Below, piece after piece: positions 10,638-21,944 of a stretch of 64,000 nt of DNA; positions within the stretch are counted from its first letter, which is position 1; every line of letters begins with the position of its first letter. The DNA is from Trichobilharzia szidati (Eukaryota; Platyhelminthes; Trematoda; Strigeidida; Schistosomatidae), in contig OX235277.1 of the NCBI GenBank assembly GCA_944472155.2, positions 37,086,804-37,150,803 on the forward strand. The letters run 5' to 3'. The notes beneath the pieces are model-generated. The model was not told where the DNA came from and searched no databases. It saw only the letters and a list, made by a program, of their open reading frames with translations. The position numbers and the translations under genes are program-made.

Positions 10638-10708
10638 TTTTGGTGTGGTTGTGTTCTCTGAGCTTCGCAACCAAACCATCCAGCTCAGAGAACACAACCA
10701 CACCAAAA
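10638..10708. repeat. 27-bp perfect inverted repeat (PLE 5' terminal hairpin)
   Basis: Arms 10,638-10,664 and 10,682-10,708 are exact reverse complements (begin TTTTGGTGTGG, end CCACACCAAAA) around a 17-base loop. The same arm plus loop occurs once, unfolded, at the element's 3' end (7,940-7,982). It is the junction between direct and inverted pieces of the P4 terminal repeat. Confidence 0.9.
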
Positions 10709-10779
10709 TAAATACATAAATAACTTGTCAGAATGTTATATTGTGAATTGAATTGAATACATTTTATCACTATTCATTA

Positions 10780-11370
10780 TCCTTCTCTGATTTGACTGGT
10801 AATCATATCTTCCATATCTCTGGTATTTGCGTTGAGTCAATTCTATTGCGCATGTGTTGGGTGTAGACTCGTTGAACAAGTCAGGATTCAGTAATCAACC
10901 TCTCTCTATCTCCACCTACCTATATTACTTCTTAGAATTTTGGCTCTATCATACCCACATCATTGTGTGGTTGTGTGTTAATGCATGCAGTAGGATTGCT
11001 GAGTTCCTCTTTCTAAATTGCTTATATTCGTGTGGTCAACATTAGCTAAATTATTATGTCCTGACAGTTTGGCTACTCCTGATCTACTAGTCCGACCTAT
11101 GTAGTTGACCTCGCTCACTGTCATTGCAAGGTATTTTGTTAATTATATTATTTTGTTTAATTAGGTCCACAAGGTCTTTTAGCCTACAAAGTCTGTCTCT
11201 GAATGAGTTCGTAGCTGTAAATGCCACCCTAATTCCTGCTTTATTGAGAGTCCCAATACGTGGGGTCTCAGATATCCTCTCCTCATATGGTGAAATTACT
11301 GTAGATGCCTTAAATTCTCTCTTATTTAAGTTATCATTACTAGTTTCACAATTATTTTTATTTTGCTTTT
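10780..11370 (-). mobile_element. PLE (P5) C-terminal / GIY-YIG region, minus strand
   Basis: Matches the minus-strand reading of P5 at 49,660-50,160: shared landmarks include the region mirrored by 'atgcaatagaattgactcaac' and the block around 10,965-10,990 that corresponds to 'HAVTHNHT' in the 50 kb copy. Frames are broken. It is the continuation of the P5 element whose 3' end is at 7,650-7,900, split by P4. Confidence 0.65.
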
Positions 11371-11864
11371 GACCTCTTTTATATTCCTACTGAATTTTAT
11401 AGGACAGTTAGTTATTTAACACCAACCAGCTATTCTTCTATCTGTTTCATTTCATCGTTTAGGTTTTCAGTTGTACTACCTTATGCTTTTGCTTGGCTTG
11501 TTCGACACTTAACTAAATCTGCTTTCACAGAGAGAAAACAGATGAGATGAACTGAAGTCTAATTTTCTATTAGCAGAATGTGTTGGCTTTTCTTATAAAC
11601 GGTAGTGTACAATTTACCTTCTTCTGTCCGTTTTATTTTACAGTCTTACTTAGCTAATTCTCTTTATTCATTTCCCAATTAAAATGTGAATGTTATTCTT
11701 CCATAAAAATCAGATTGTGGGACCTAAAAAAATTACCTGTCGGTGATTAAACAAAGATATATGTACACTTGAACTGGTCTACACATGATACAGAATAATT
11801 ATTCAACCTTCGCCCGAAACTAATCGAAAAGCAAATTTTATTATTTGTTTATTTATTATTCCTT
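11371..11864. other. no recognisable feature
   Basis: AT-rich DNA with short T runs. No motif, box or ribozyme core was found. Confidence 0.5.
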
Positions 11865-12560
11865 TGGGATCGGAACGGAACAGGAAGCTTCAACAGTACC
11901 TCATTATCCGACTGTGGTCTCTGCAGCCTCAGCCTTAATTTTCTTCTCACACCACCTCGTATACGACTCAATTGGATACGCATCTTGTCGTCTCTACTTA
12001 AAGGCTTGGCGAGTGACATGAATCAACAGTCCTTTCAGCGCGTGTCTAATACGTCTCCATTTCCATCTGTATATATGTCAGGCAATAATTTGTTGACTCA
12101 TGCTTTGCCAAAGTTTCTTGTCGCTCACCTTCTCCGGTTGTCTATCTGATCTTCATTCAGGAGCCAGCGAAGACAGTTGTTGACTGAAGTCTACAGCTAT
12201 CAGCGGGAGATGCTCTTGGTGACTTACTTGAGTAGTCTTCGAACCATATAAAATCACTGACTTCAGATCAGTGTCAACCAAAATTCAGATTTTCTTCCAT
12301 ATGATGATCACAAAGAAACGGAAGTATGTCTTGCTTTGCCAAATCTGTCTGGCTCATGCTCACATGCTCATCCATGCGGAGTCATTATAGTTGAAACCAT
12401 GCCATCTAAGTCAGTTGAGTGGAAGACGTAACTGCGTTTTCTTCTCTTCGGTAGATTGTGACTGCTGCTTGCTGTTGTAAGTTAGGCATCTTCATTACCT
12501 GTATCTTCTCTGTTTTCTTCTGACGTCCTGTCTTCTCTGCCTGTTATGCGGCGAATTATA
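11865..12560 (-). mobile_element. RTE-clade LINE 3' part, minus strand
   Basis: Begins with an RTE-like 3' end ('attattcctttgggatcgg'), includes the block 'gccagcgaagacagttgttgac' (12,161-12,182) that matches the RTE region 'gcgaagacaactgttgatg', and ends in the region before the catalytic motif ('cttcattacctgtatcttctc', 12,489-12,509). Highly diverged, with no surviving frame. Confidence 0.55.
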
Positions 12561-12574
12561 TTATTACTGTTCTC

Positions 12575-12990
12575 TTGGGTTCCTAGTGGAACACAGGGCT
12601 TCAACAACACAGATCAACCTAGTTCGATTTGGTACTGTCCACTTCAGCTGACCAAGTCCATGACTGCACAGAATCTCTCATCTCCTCCTCTGACTCACAC
12701 AATCTCCTCGATGTCATCCTCGCACCGACAACTAACTCACTGCCTACATTTCGGATTGTACTCGAGCAATGACCTGCACTGCGCGCGATGTCATTCGACG
12801 GCTTCCTCAATGGCCAGCCGGCCATTTGATCTTCAGTATAAAGCCAGTCAGCCAGAGAAATAGTCAGTTGTTAGCAAAAGTCTTCAGTCGTTTGTTGGAA
12901 ATGCTTTTCTTGACACTCCAAGTTTCTATGCAAATAAAATTGAGGCCTCATCTATTAAAATACTTTTATCACTATATTCCTGTTTCGTTA
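12575..12990 (-). mobile_element. RTE-clade LINE 3' end, minus strand
   Basis: The 3' terminus reads on plus as 'ttcctagtggaacacagggc' (12,581-12,600). Inward are the shared blocks 'ctgcactgcgcgcgatgtcat' and 'ggccagccggccatttgatc' found in reverse at 59,640-59,800 and 39,605-40,080. Inserted next to another RTE tail. Non-coding remnants only. Confidence 0.7.
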
Positions 12991-13855
12991 GGCAGTTGAA
13001 ATCCAATGCAATTCATCACTACAAATTGTTTTTATAAATTCATAATACAGCACCATAGATTTGCAGTATCATCGGTATCTGTCCTTATGCATAACCTAAT
13101 GAAATCTACCGATTAAAATCTCAAAGGATTCATTCACATAAAAATTTAGCATCAACATATACGGTGATTTGAATTGTGCGATTTTAACTGATTTGAAGGT
13201 GGATACCTTCGCTAACTAACATACTCTCGAAGAAATATTAAACTTGTCAGTGTTCTGACTCAAACAACTCAGTGATAATTATTGTATATGTAGTGTGAAA
13301 GTGTGAACAGCCGCCAGTCAACATTCACAGAACTCCAAATCATCCTACCTTGTTGTCAACAATTAACAATCTAAAAAGGCTGTCTGTGAATTTAAGGGTT
13401 GAACACCATATGTGAATAATACCTTGGTTATCTTGTGTTCAGCGAAGAGCCAGTCACTTTTCACCAGCGAATTCATCCACTTAGTTGTAAAGTCTCATTT
13501 GTAAATAATTATTTTGTGTGTGTGTGCGTTTGTGTTCATTAGGACTGTCAAAAAAAAGCAGAATTAGTTAGGGTTACTGTTTACGTTATCAAGATGTTTC
13601 TAACGTGTTATGAATAATCAAAATTGTAAGTGGGAGGGAAGAAAAAGATTGGTAAGTATTGACACGTATATCAAATAGGATGTTCATCAAGGAGTGAGGA
13701 GACACCTGTCCAAAGTAAATTACGTAATAGGCATAAAAATAAATAAAGAGTAAGTTAAGAAAAATACGTTACTAAGAAGTCATACCAATGCTCAAAATAA
13801 GCCTGATTAACACAGTAGTAGTGGAAGTTGGAATTACAAGCAAAGTAGAAGGATG
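12991..13855. other. no gene recognised
   Basis: Contains a short TG-rich run near 13,515-13,530. No RT, nuclease, SINE or ribozyme signature recognised on either strand. Confidence 0.5.
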
Positions 13856-14055
13856 GGGTGGAGAAGTTCCCTTCTGTGTGCATAAATCAAAGTTTTGTGT
13901 CCGTATCTCTAAGGCCTCAGCAGTGCAAAGTAAACGAAGGCCTAGCGTTTTCAGGAGGCTTCTTTTGACTTCGTAGATGACTTTGAATCAATTTTCCATA
14001 CGTGTTGAGTGACCAGTGTTGAATATATGTTCAATTATATCACTCCTCATTGATC
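13856..14055 (-). mobile_element. PLE C-terminal fragment
   Basis: The minus strand parallels the last PLE coding segment at 46,790-46,960: 'ttctgtgtgcataaatcaaag' corresponds to the LCIQKK codons, followed by codons for the nuclease C-terminal helix region and a 'gaccagtgttgaatatatg' block that corresponds to the HLVNTGHS codons. Several frameshifts. No 5' or 3' terminal repeat is seen. Confidence 0.55.
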
Positions 14056-15314
14056 CACTGTTACGTTTTTATTTAGATAGATGGATTCAGTCTACAAATC
14101 TATGAAAGCAGACCAGCCTTAACATGAAGCTAATGTTCACTCGTAACTGGACATCCTTGGATTCTATCAACCACGAGTTTGGAGGTATACACTGCCAAAG
14201 GGCCACAGACAAAAACGAGGAAATTCCTCACTCGTCCTTAGTTTTATGTACCTCTCCACCTTATTATAGTGTACAATAATAAGTTCTGATGATCTAGAAA
14301 CCTTAGTAGTGTATGTGAACAATACCTCCAGCTTGGTAAATAACAATAACCAGGGTAGCTTCTTCTGTTTTCATAAGCTGAAGATAAATGGGAGTGTACT
14401 GACTTATGTGAAAACAACAGACAGTGAATACCATTAGTTTTGTTTTTTGACAAGAAGCATCTCCTTGCATTCTGAGAGTAATGAAAGGCCTCAAGCTCCT
14501 GAATTCTAACGAGCAGTAGTATTGCTGTTCCTAGGGGGTGGGGAGTGAAGTTGCTAGCCTCACACATAAACTCCCTCGGAGATCAGGCCTACTATCAGTT
14601 AATCAAATTAGGTGAAGTTTAATGCTACGTCAGACTGGAATCGAAGTCGGACCTATCGCAGAGGTTATAGAGAAATCTACCATGGAATCACTCAAACATT
14701 AGTAATGTAGTGAGAATAAAATCACCTTGTATTTAGAACATATTTAAAAACAGTTGAACACATACTAATTCGCGGAAAATAAACATTACATTATACAAAA
14801 AAACAAAACAAAATACCGCTTGTATCGAAGAAATTTCTTCTAAACTACGCTGTACTTCCGTGTATATATGGTAAAGTGTTGAGAAAGATTCGGAAGTACC
14901 TCCAGTCGATATTCAAACTCTAACAAATAGCCAGATGAAAATTATTGTGTAATACAAATATGGATTAAAAACGTATTATTAAGACAAATAAACGGCTAGT
15001 TCGGAAAAATTTACAATCGGATAATAAGAGTATTTATTGAGAAAATTAACTGGTAATGGTGGCCATCGTAAAGACAAATCTTGGAAGTACCTCCTTTGGA
15101 TGCATAATATTCGCCTCAAGTTTTGAGTCTCTAATGCTTCAGCTTGATCTCTCACTTTCGTAAGTTTGATCGGATCTTGTATAGAACTTTGAAGGATTTT
15201 TCAGGTGGAGCTGAACTCGAGATGTGCACACTTCCACCAGAAAATGTTTAAACTCAAGTTCTAAGACCAACAACAAGCTTACTTCAAAGACCAGAAGAAA
15301 ATTCATTCTACAGT
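14056..15314. other. no gene recognised
   Basis: AT-rich DNA. Open frames on the minus strand at 14,244-14,567 (107 codons) show no family motif, signal peptide or repeat that I recognise and are probably chance. Confidence 0.45.
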
Positions 15315-16210
15315 ATACAAAAAACATCTCTGGAATAACAGCTAGAATATCATGACCATTTGAAATAGCTGTAGCACACAAGCCAGCCAGTCAGCCAGCC
15401 AGCACAATCACTTCATTCGATATTGAGCAAACTGGAAGTTGCAGCACAAAGAGAAGATAAAATTAATGGCATCTATTAAATAAACCGTAATAACTGCAAT
15501 AAACATTACATCAGTCAAAGTGAGCATCTCCCTCGAATTGGAATCCAAGAACAAAAATTGGCTGACATGACGAAGAACTGCGTATTCTCAGAGGAACCCT
15601 GATACAAAACGATTTTCCGCCCAGGCCCAAAGACAAGAATCTAAAATCAAAGAAGACTTCCGAACAAGTCCAATCCGTCGCGAAGAAGATGCTTCTGCTA
15701 AATCTAGAATTCAAAGGTGATATTGAAGCAGAAATCCTTCCTAAATGCCTCTCCAAATCCCTAAGGAAAACATACTTTCTCGCAAGCCTACGACTGACGT
15801 TTTCCAGCAAGAAACTGTTCAGCAAAAACGCGAAAGACAAGCTATCGCATTGACCCACTTCAACGTGCATATACCAGTTTACTTGATCGTGTGGAGCTGA
15901 GTACATCAGCCCTACCATGCGCTAACTTGAAAAACGCCCTCGTGAACACTATCCAGCCTGACTAGTAAAAGGAGAAAGAAAACGTGTATATAGTTCAGTG
16001 ACAGAACTTCTGGTCAATTCAAGACATTCAGCACCATTCAAGAAATCCTTCAAAATCACATAAAGATTCGACCAAAGATTTCAAAGGGAGTAAAATCAAG
16101 ATATCTGGGCATAGCCAAAGCACTAGCTATCCTTAAGCTCAAACCCACGCTATGTATCCAAAAGAAATATGTCTAAACATTTTCTCTGCCATTGCCATCA
16201 TAAACAGGTA
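15315..16210 (+). pseudogene. PLE (P3) C-terminal coding region
   Basis: 15,315-15,690 is duplicated directly at 27,825-28,180. From 15,690 the plus strand encodes a P3 protein end: LLNLEFKGDIEAEILP, then KTYFLASLRLTFSSK, a broken YQFT-CGAEYI (the GIY-YIG start), EHYPA, VNSRHSAPFKKSFKI and finally YVSKRNMSK-type codons. Stops and shifts are numerous. This is the classic PLE arrangement where the RT thumb is followed by a CxC-type zinc motif and GIY-YIG. Confidence 0.7.
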
Positions 16211-16859
16211 GTTATCTGAATCCCTATTTACACCAACATATTTTCTCATACGAAATTCCTCTTTATTTTGTCATTTTCTTATTTCTATATATTTCATCCC
16301 TAACTGCATAAACAAATATTCGTCATATTAGTTATGATCCCAATAGGTTTTTCATCCAAACATCCTGTCTCTTTTGTTATTTCTACATTTTCAACCCCTA
16401 ATTGTACAATCAATCTCAATCTTCTCAATAGTAATGACGCTACTTTGTTTGAGTTTTATTCGTCCCCCAAAAACATGTTTATTATGGAATTTTAATTCCC
16501 AATTGTAATTTTATTGATCTAACTCTTGACAGGAAATTATTCTGGAACTTTACCACCCATTAATTTTAAAAGCAGAAATGTACAACCTACGTGATGACTT
16601 TGTAAAAAAAAATTTTCCTCGTTTCAACTCCCTTTTTGTTATTCCCTATCATCAAATTTGTATATACATAATATTGAATGAATTATTGTTTTGAACAACA
16701 TGACTGTTCATTAAATAACATCGAATCAATAATAATCATATCAATGGATTTCAATTCGATAGCATCAGCACAACAATACACAACCTATGGTGATGTCTCT
16801 ACTGAGAGGAGAAGAAGTACATGAACTAGCCATCTCTAACTGTATCTAACAATTCAGCC

Positions 16860-17590
16860 GCGTTTCTGGTGGACCGAGTTATATTGGCCGTTGTTCTACG
16901 AACTTGATTTTTCCTGCTGGCTCAGGAACATCTACCAGTGTGGTCAAATAAAGTTGTAGTGAGAAGCGTCAATAGATTGATATTCGAGCACCTGAGCAGA
17001 ACCGGCCACAAAGTCAGCCAGCATTGAAGAATCCTTCTCCATCATCAGCTATCATGTACCAAGTAAACTGAAAAAACCATTCAGGCACCACATACTCAGA
17101 ACAACAGAGGCTACTCCTATTCGCCTAAAATAATTGGTGGTCTGTGTGTGTGCAGAAGAAGCAAGTCCAGCAAGCCACTACCACTGCCCTGGCCAACCTT
17201 CAGTGGACAGTGTAAATTCATGAATTCATATTATCAGTATTTTTCCTAATTTCCCTGCCTGATATTCAGTGTGTATTGTTATGTTGATGCCATCGAACTG
17301 TAATCCATTGATATTATTATTGTTACTATTATTATTATTATCGATTCGATGCTATTCAAACAACATCAGTTATTGTCGTTAGTAACACTAATTCATTCAT
17401 TCACTATTATGGATGGATAGATAACTGTAGAACGTGATGAAGCGCACGTTATCCAAAAAAAATATTTATTGTTCAGTAAACACTCGTTTGAAAAATAAAA
17501 TAATAATAATAACAAAAGCATTTTGAAATATCAGTATATCTGCATTTCAGCTACTATTGTCATTTTATCATTATCATTGTAATTCACTCC
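16860..17590 (+). mobile_element. PLE (P2) nuclease end and terminal repeat
   Basis: 16,860-17,215 encodes the P2 GIY-YIG start (PSYIGRCS) followed by degenerate codons to 'VCVQKKQVQQ'. Downstream at about 17,420-17,510 lies a P2 terminal repeat related to 23,410-23,480 and 56,850-56,905 ('gtagaacgtgatgaag...'). The hammerhead-like part is degraded here. ATT repeats occur at about 17,315-17,345. Confidence 0.65.
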
Positions 17591-17594
17591 CTAA

Positions 17595-17870
17595 GTTCTG
17601 AGTGGAACATGGAGTTTCACCAGCCCATCTCCATTCGATTCAATTTGATGCCATCTCTTCAGTCTGGCTCCATAATTGCTCACAAGCTTTCACTTCTTCC
17701 TCATACAACACGCCACTCCCATCTAATAGTCGGATACCCAGCATGCAATTCACAATTTCCGATTCCACTCCTGGATCTGGCTTATAAAGGGAGCCGATGC
17801 AGCGGAATAAAGTCTTACATTTCATTTCCAATCTAAGCATCCAATAAACATGAAAGTTACAATGGAGCAA
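17595..17870 (-). mobile_element. RTE-clade LINE 3' end
   Basis: Minus-strand RTE tail: 'ctgagtggaacatggagtttc' at 17,598 is the reversed terminus, with 'ttgctcacaagctttcac' inside. Nearly the same copy in reverse is at 23,028-23,290, part of arm B'. Two overlapping minus- and plus-strand open frames here are the same non-coding tail and are not genes. Confidence 0.7.
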
Positions 17871-18484
17871 ATAATTATTTCCACTGAGAATCTTGAATAG
17901 TTAATTGTCTTACAGAAAATAGTTGATCCCTGTGAACACTTAGTAACAAAATAACTTACATCATTCCGGGCTTATGCTACTTATAGTTCCTATCTCTGAC
18001 TGCTTGTGAACACCATAACATGATGTCTAGACACCTTTGTTGCAGCGAAATCTCGGATATTACAGGTAATATTGTAATATGTAGTAGAAAATAGTATGTA
18101 CGAAAGCCTAAAATTCTTTATAAGGAACGCTTCGACATTTTGGCTTGCAGCGATTTGATTGATTTCGACGTAGATCACGAATTGGCACCATGTAGAAAAC
18201 TAGTGAAACCTAGAGAGTACCAGACATCGGGTTCGTCTCATTCTGGAGCATCAACCAACGTAGGACAGAAACGAGCATCCAACTTCACTAAGTGAAATCA
18301 TTTCGTGACCAAACATGAAAAAATTCAACTCCCTAGAAACCGTCAGAATGAAGACGCCTGCAGTTCCAGTGAGAATTCGTGAACAGCCAGGAAATTGGAC
18401 AGGTAATTTTGGATGAAATTGGATTACAGCGGTGTTATACATCACGAATTGTCAGAAGCTGGAGTTCGTACACCAGTAGATTTC

Positions 18485-18640
18485 GTCTGTGTCGTCATCC
18501 GGTTCACCAAGTAACTTAGAAGGCTTGGGTTCAATTCTCGTTGGAATCATGATTGCTTACTGATGAAGAGTCGAAAACTGGGATGAAACAGCAGTGCAGT
18601 ATTCCCTAGTATTCATCAGGAATGATTTAGCTGATCTCCA
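18485..18640 (+). repeat. S2 hammerhead SINE
   Basis: tRNA-like head with box B 'gggttcaattc' (18,528-18,538), then the ribozyme block and the S2 tail 'attccctagtattcatc'. Box A is weak ('ggttcaccaagtaac'). It is a monomeric plus-strand copy. Confidence 0.65.
18557..18602 (+). ncRNA. hammerhead ribozyme-like motif (S2)
   Basis: TTACTG pairs with CAGTAT across ATGAAGA, a stem II of diverged sequence, GATGAAAC, then 'agcagtg'. The GAAAC element is kept but C3 is replaced by A and the cleavage triplet is changed, so activity is unlikely. Confidence 0.4.
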
Positions 18641-19079
18641 TCACGGAGGAGGAGACTTTAGTGAGTGAGGAAACTACTAATTCCATTATGATGCATAGGA
18701 AATATATTTTCTGGATAAAACGTATAGTCACTGAAGGTTATTCACTATGTGGGTGTAAGTTCTAGTCGAGTGGAAGTTAGAGAGAATGAACACACGCTCT
18801 ATTTACAAGGGTAATCGGCTATAGTAATACATGGAATAAAAGGTGAGAATGCGCTAGAATTTCGCACTACTGAAAGGCTGGAAATAATGTTTTCAGTCAT
18901 ATAAATAAAGACTTGCCACATATATTTTAACCAAATCACAGGCAATTAACAAGGCGGTGGGGAACATTTTGTCACGTTTAAGGTAGATTCTAGTTTGGAA
19001 AAATCTTCTAAAAAGATGTCCACATTAAATCCAAAATCGATAATTATAAATGCATTATGATTATTATATCATTATTCCT
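18641..19079. other. no recognisable feature
   Basis: No coding motif, tRNA boxes or ribozyme core was found on either strand. Confidence 0.5.
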
Positions 19080-19760
19080 TTAAATCCCATTGGGATTGAA
19101 GAGAACATCTTCATTCATCCTCTTCTCTCCAGTCTTTTTATAGGCAGCTACGCGACTATCTATAAAGTTTCATTTGCTCTTCACATGATCTCGTACCTCC
19201 CGTATTCAAACCCGCTCCAAACTTGTCGCTTCCCATTCAAATCCCACTCAAAGGGCTGCATTGTGTCAGATTTTACTCAACAGTCGCCTTAGCGTATGTC
19301 TAACTCGCCTTCAATTTCTTCTGCACATTTCTTAGGCAACAGGTTTTTGGTTGGCTCACTTCCAGACCGACCTACCATCCGATCTTCAACAGAGCCAGCA
19401 GCTGGTGAAGGCTTGCAACAGTCCACTGGAAATACTTTCCTGATCATACCACTGAAATTCTCATCCATGTCGCCTATCTAAAGTTGTAACATCCCTTCCT
19501 TTCGATTTATCCCGTTGGTTATGATTGATGCTTGTTGTTAATGTTACTGTTGATCAAGTAGCTTCATTACCCCTGCCTCCTCTGTGTTCTGTATGAAGTT
19601 CTGTGCTGGCTGCATCCTCTGTTAACTTGTTAGTTTTCCATTGTAGATCTTTGAGTTTCTGTGGCTTACTAGGCATGAACCATCCTTTAAGTACAGATGT
19701 TCTGAAGTCTTTTTTGTTGGTCCAGAGTATGCTGGTCTTCAGGCCACCCACCCACCCCCA
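19080..19760 (-). mobile_element. RTE-clade LINE 3' part, minus strand
   Basis: From right to left on the minus strand: codons for LKDLQWKTNKLTEDAA (19,590-19,670), which correspond to the region following the RT catalytic motif, then TE-HRGGRGNEAT in place of the usual IEKTEVMK stretch, then the 3' RTE blocks down to 19,080 ('cattgggattgaagag'). Frames are interrupted. Confidence 0.65.
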
Positions 19761-19896
19761 CAGTCCGTGTCATTTCGTCTATAATAATGGTTTATGCAAA
19801 ATAAACAAGCAAAAACTATCTCTATCAAGGAAAATGCACTTACATATGCACCCATATATATTTCAACAATTCAACATTTATTCAGAACAAAATATT

Positions 19897-19937
19897 TAGA
19901 GCGAACAATTGTTTTCAATAAATTCTTCTTCAGGCTG
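19897..19937 (-). ncRNA. hammerhead ribozyme in P6 PLE terminal repeat
   Basis: On the minus strand: CAGC, then an unaltered CTGAAGA core (19,933-19,927), a minimal stem II, GAAA, a self-complementary stem III AACAATTGTT, a TTC triplet (C at 19,903), and GCTC. Stem I pairs AGC with GCT. The invariant bases of the hammerhead core are all present. Short stems are usual for PLE hammerheads, which may act as dimers. Located at the expected place, in the PLE pseudo-LTR. Confidence 0.65.
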
Positions 19938-20520
19938 TACAATTATAAATCCATTAATTTAAGCATACAATAGCCAGTCAGTAAAGGCAAATTAGAATCA
20001 TATCAGAAAGTGTATTGTGGAACAAATATAAGATGGGATGGAACAATAGTTAGATAGTTTTTTAATATGCATGGTCAATGAGAACATGGGACAAAATGAG
20101 ATGAAGTAATTTAATGATGTATATATATAAAAATATAGTCAACAGAAATACAGGTTTCGAGAGTGTGTGTAATCAGGGTGTGTGAGACAATATGAAAATA
20201 AACCAACGAATGGGGCGGACTAGACATAAGTTCAAGGTTGAAAATAACGACAGTAAGAATGATTGTCAAATAATAACGATGATATGGTGTAAAATTACAT
20301 GCACTATTGGTGAATAATTGTCAAATAATAATAATGAATATAATGAAGTGGAATGAACAGGATTTTATAAATACGATAGCAAGTTAGAAAAGCACTACTT
20401 AAACTTAAGGTAATAAAATCATAAGAAAGGTCATGAAATCATAAAAGTCGAAAATGAACGTTTGTCAATGAAACAGAGTAATAGAAGAAGAAGAAAAGAA
20501 AAGAAAATTGTGAAAGGAAT

Positions 20521-21944
20521 TTATAGTGTTAATGGAGGATTTGTTGGCTTTATTGTAGGCCAAGGTAAACATAGTGGTTGAACATACTTCTTCTGTATGC
20601 AAAGAGATGGTCTTCTGGTATTAATTGCCACCGCTTCAGCTACTGCGTCGGTGGCACAGTGGTTACGGCTCTCGCCGACCATGCACATGGTCCGGGGTTC
20701 GATCCCCTGCCGGCGCACACCCGATATCTATGGTATGCCTGAATTTGGGCAACCGATATCCATGCTGAAAATTCCTCACTTGTACTGAAAATACGGTGTG
20801 GAATCAAGCTGTAAATCAAATAAAAAAAATACTACTAAAAAAATACTGATAGAAGACGTAGTCGAGCTCCTCTAGATAAATTACTAGGAACGCGGTAAAT
20901 AACTGAGAATGCCTGGTCAAGTTTTATCAGGTGTCCCGTATCTACCAAGTGGGCTAAGACTGCACTATTTACACATTTGGTTACTCATTTACTCAACTAT
21001 ACAGGTACATGTTCACGCGCGCGCGCATGGATAAAGCCCTCTGAGTACGGCCAATGTAACTACCTCCACATGAGCAGTTGAATTCATAGATACACATTGA
21101 TGAGGCCATCTTTGGTAATTTATCCTTTACTTGCTGTGTGAGTACTGGTTTGGCTGAGAAGTTGAGTACCAGTTTAGCTGCAGGAAATGTCCTATCTACT
21201 GCTCTATTAAGTCGACATTTTAGAATGTCAGCTACAGTTCCCCCTTTGTAACTTAACTTGAGATACAAAGGTTTCTTGTCTACAGTATCCACCTTTACCT
21301 TGTCTGTAGGTATTGACATATACTTTTTTAGGAAGCTCTGTGGATATCCATTTTCTTGCAGTGTGAGTTTCAGTTTATGCATTTCTTCCTTAATGCATTC
21401 CTCTGAACATATACGTTTTATTCTATAGCTAAGACACTTAACTAAGTTTCTTTTGTACTGAATCGGTGTGAAGCTGTGGAAATGGGTGTACTGACCCACC
21501 CAAGTTTTCTTTCTAAATAATTTCCCTTGTAAATATCCGTCTGCCTTCATGGTAAGGAGGACGTCTAGGAAAGGTAAACTGTTACTGTCTTCTTCTTCAC
21601 ATGTAAACTGAATAGTTGGGTGAACACTATTAACAGCATTTAGAAGCTCTTGTTTATTAAGATTCACGTCACAAACGATAAAGGTGTCATCTACGTATCG
21701 ACAATAATAGTCGAACCCTTTAATCGTGTCTTTCAAGCTTTGCCAGGAAAATATCCGCTAGTATAGGGCCCAGAGGTGATCCCATGGCTACACCATCAAC
21801 TTGTCTATAAAAACCATTATTGAACATAAACTGAACATTCATAGTGCATTTCAATAATAATTCTTTGACTTTTTCGGATGGGATTCCTACATCTATCTTT
21901 CTTTCTATCAGCTGGTCACATATGTAGTTGACTGTTTCAAGCAT
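20521..21944 (-). pseudogene. P6 PLE RT / GIY-YIG coding region
   Basis: 21,720-21,944 encodes the RT region with [13 protein letters not shown] (motif B). After a frameshift near 21,730, the frame 20,993-21,736 carries CRYVDDTFIVC (catalytic YVDD), LPFLDVLLT, the thumb, and the zinc/GIY-YIG start CSCGGSYIGRTQR. A frameshift in a GC dinucleotide run near 21,020 and two stops follow. The nuclease end continues through 20,835-21,000 (HLVDTGHL, VIYRVPSNL, RLRLLS) and resumes after the SINE as VAEAVAI...LCIQKK to 20,521. Reading the SINE out restores an unbroken match to other PLE proteins, which proves the insertion point. Confidence 0.85.
20645..20834 (+). repeat. S1a tRNA-derived SINE inserted in P6 PLE
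   Basis: Box A TGGCACAGTGG (20,652-20,662) and box B GGTTCGATCCC (20,696-20,706) lie 33 bases apart, as in a tRNA gene. A body and an A-rich tail (20,817-20,845) follow. It sits inside PLE codons for RLRLLS and VAEAVAI, and 'tactg' is found on both sides as a probable short target duplication. Tail and body match the minus-strand copy at 5,418-5,635. Confidence 0.9.

Larger units (their letters stand above)
7905..10722 (-). mobile_element. Penelope-like element (P4), near full length
   Basis: Minus-strand PLE bounded by related terminal sequence: 'tttgtagctcaggtgg' occurs at 7,920-7,936 and again at 10,617-10,633. The right-hand terminal part continues into an inverted copy of itself, giving a 27-bp perfect hairpin at 10,638-10,708. 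This arrangement, with a terminal repeat present in both orientations at the 5' end, is typical of PLE pseudo-LTRs. Other P4 copies in the window: 43,740-44,455, 47,700-47,850 (3' end only) and 63,610-64,000. Confidence 0.8.
15690..18180 (+). repeat. second inverted duplication, arm B
   Basis: Recurs reversed at 22,840-25,066 (arm B'). Matched segments: P3 coding 15,940-16,210 with 24,720-25,060; the 3' region 16,330-16,560 with 24,340-24,560; P2 fragment 16,720-17,590 with 23,300-24,240; RTE tail 17,595-17,870 with 23,028-23,290; 17,930-18,180 with 22,840-22,980. Similarity is high enough to follow by eye across about 2.3 kb. Confidence 0.8.

Noticed and set aside
14244..14567. Minus-strand open frame of 107 codons.
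   Set aside because: No recognisable motif, no homologous copy elsewhere in the window, and a second overlapping frame of similar length suggests chance.
15511..15918. Minus-strand 135-codon open frame.
   Set aside because: It is antisense to PLE P3 codons on the plus strand (LLNLEFKGDIEAE...), so it is a shadow frame.
20645..20720. A genuine tRNA gene.
   Set aside because: Boxes A and B are good, but no acceptor-stem pairing is evident, the region continues into a SINE body with an A-rich tail, and copies are dispersed in both orientations.
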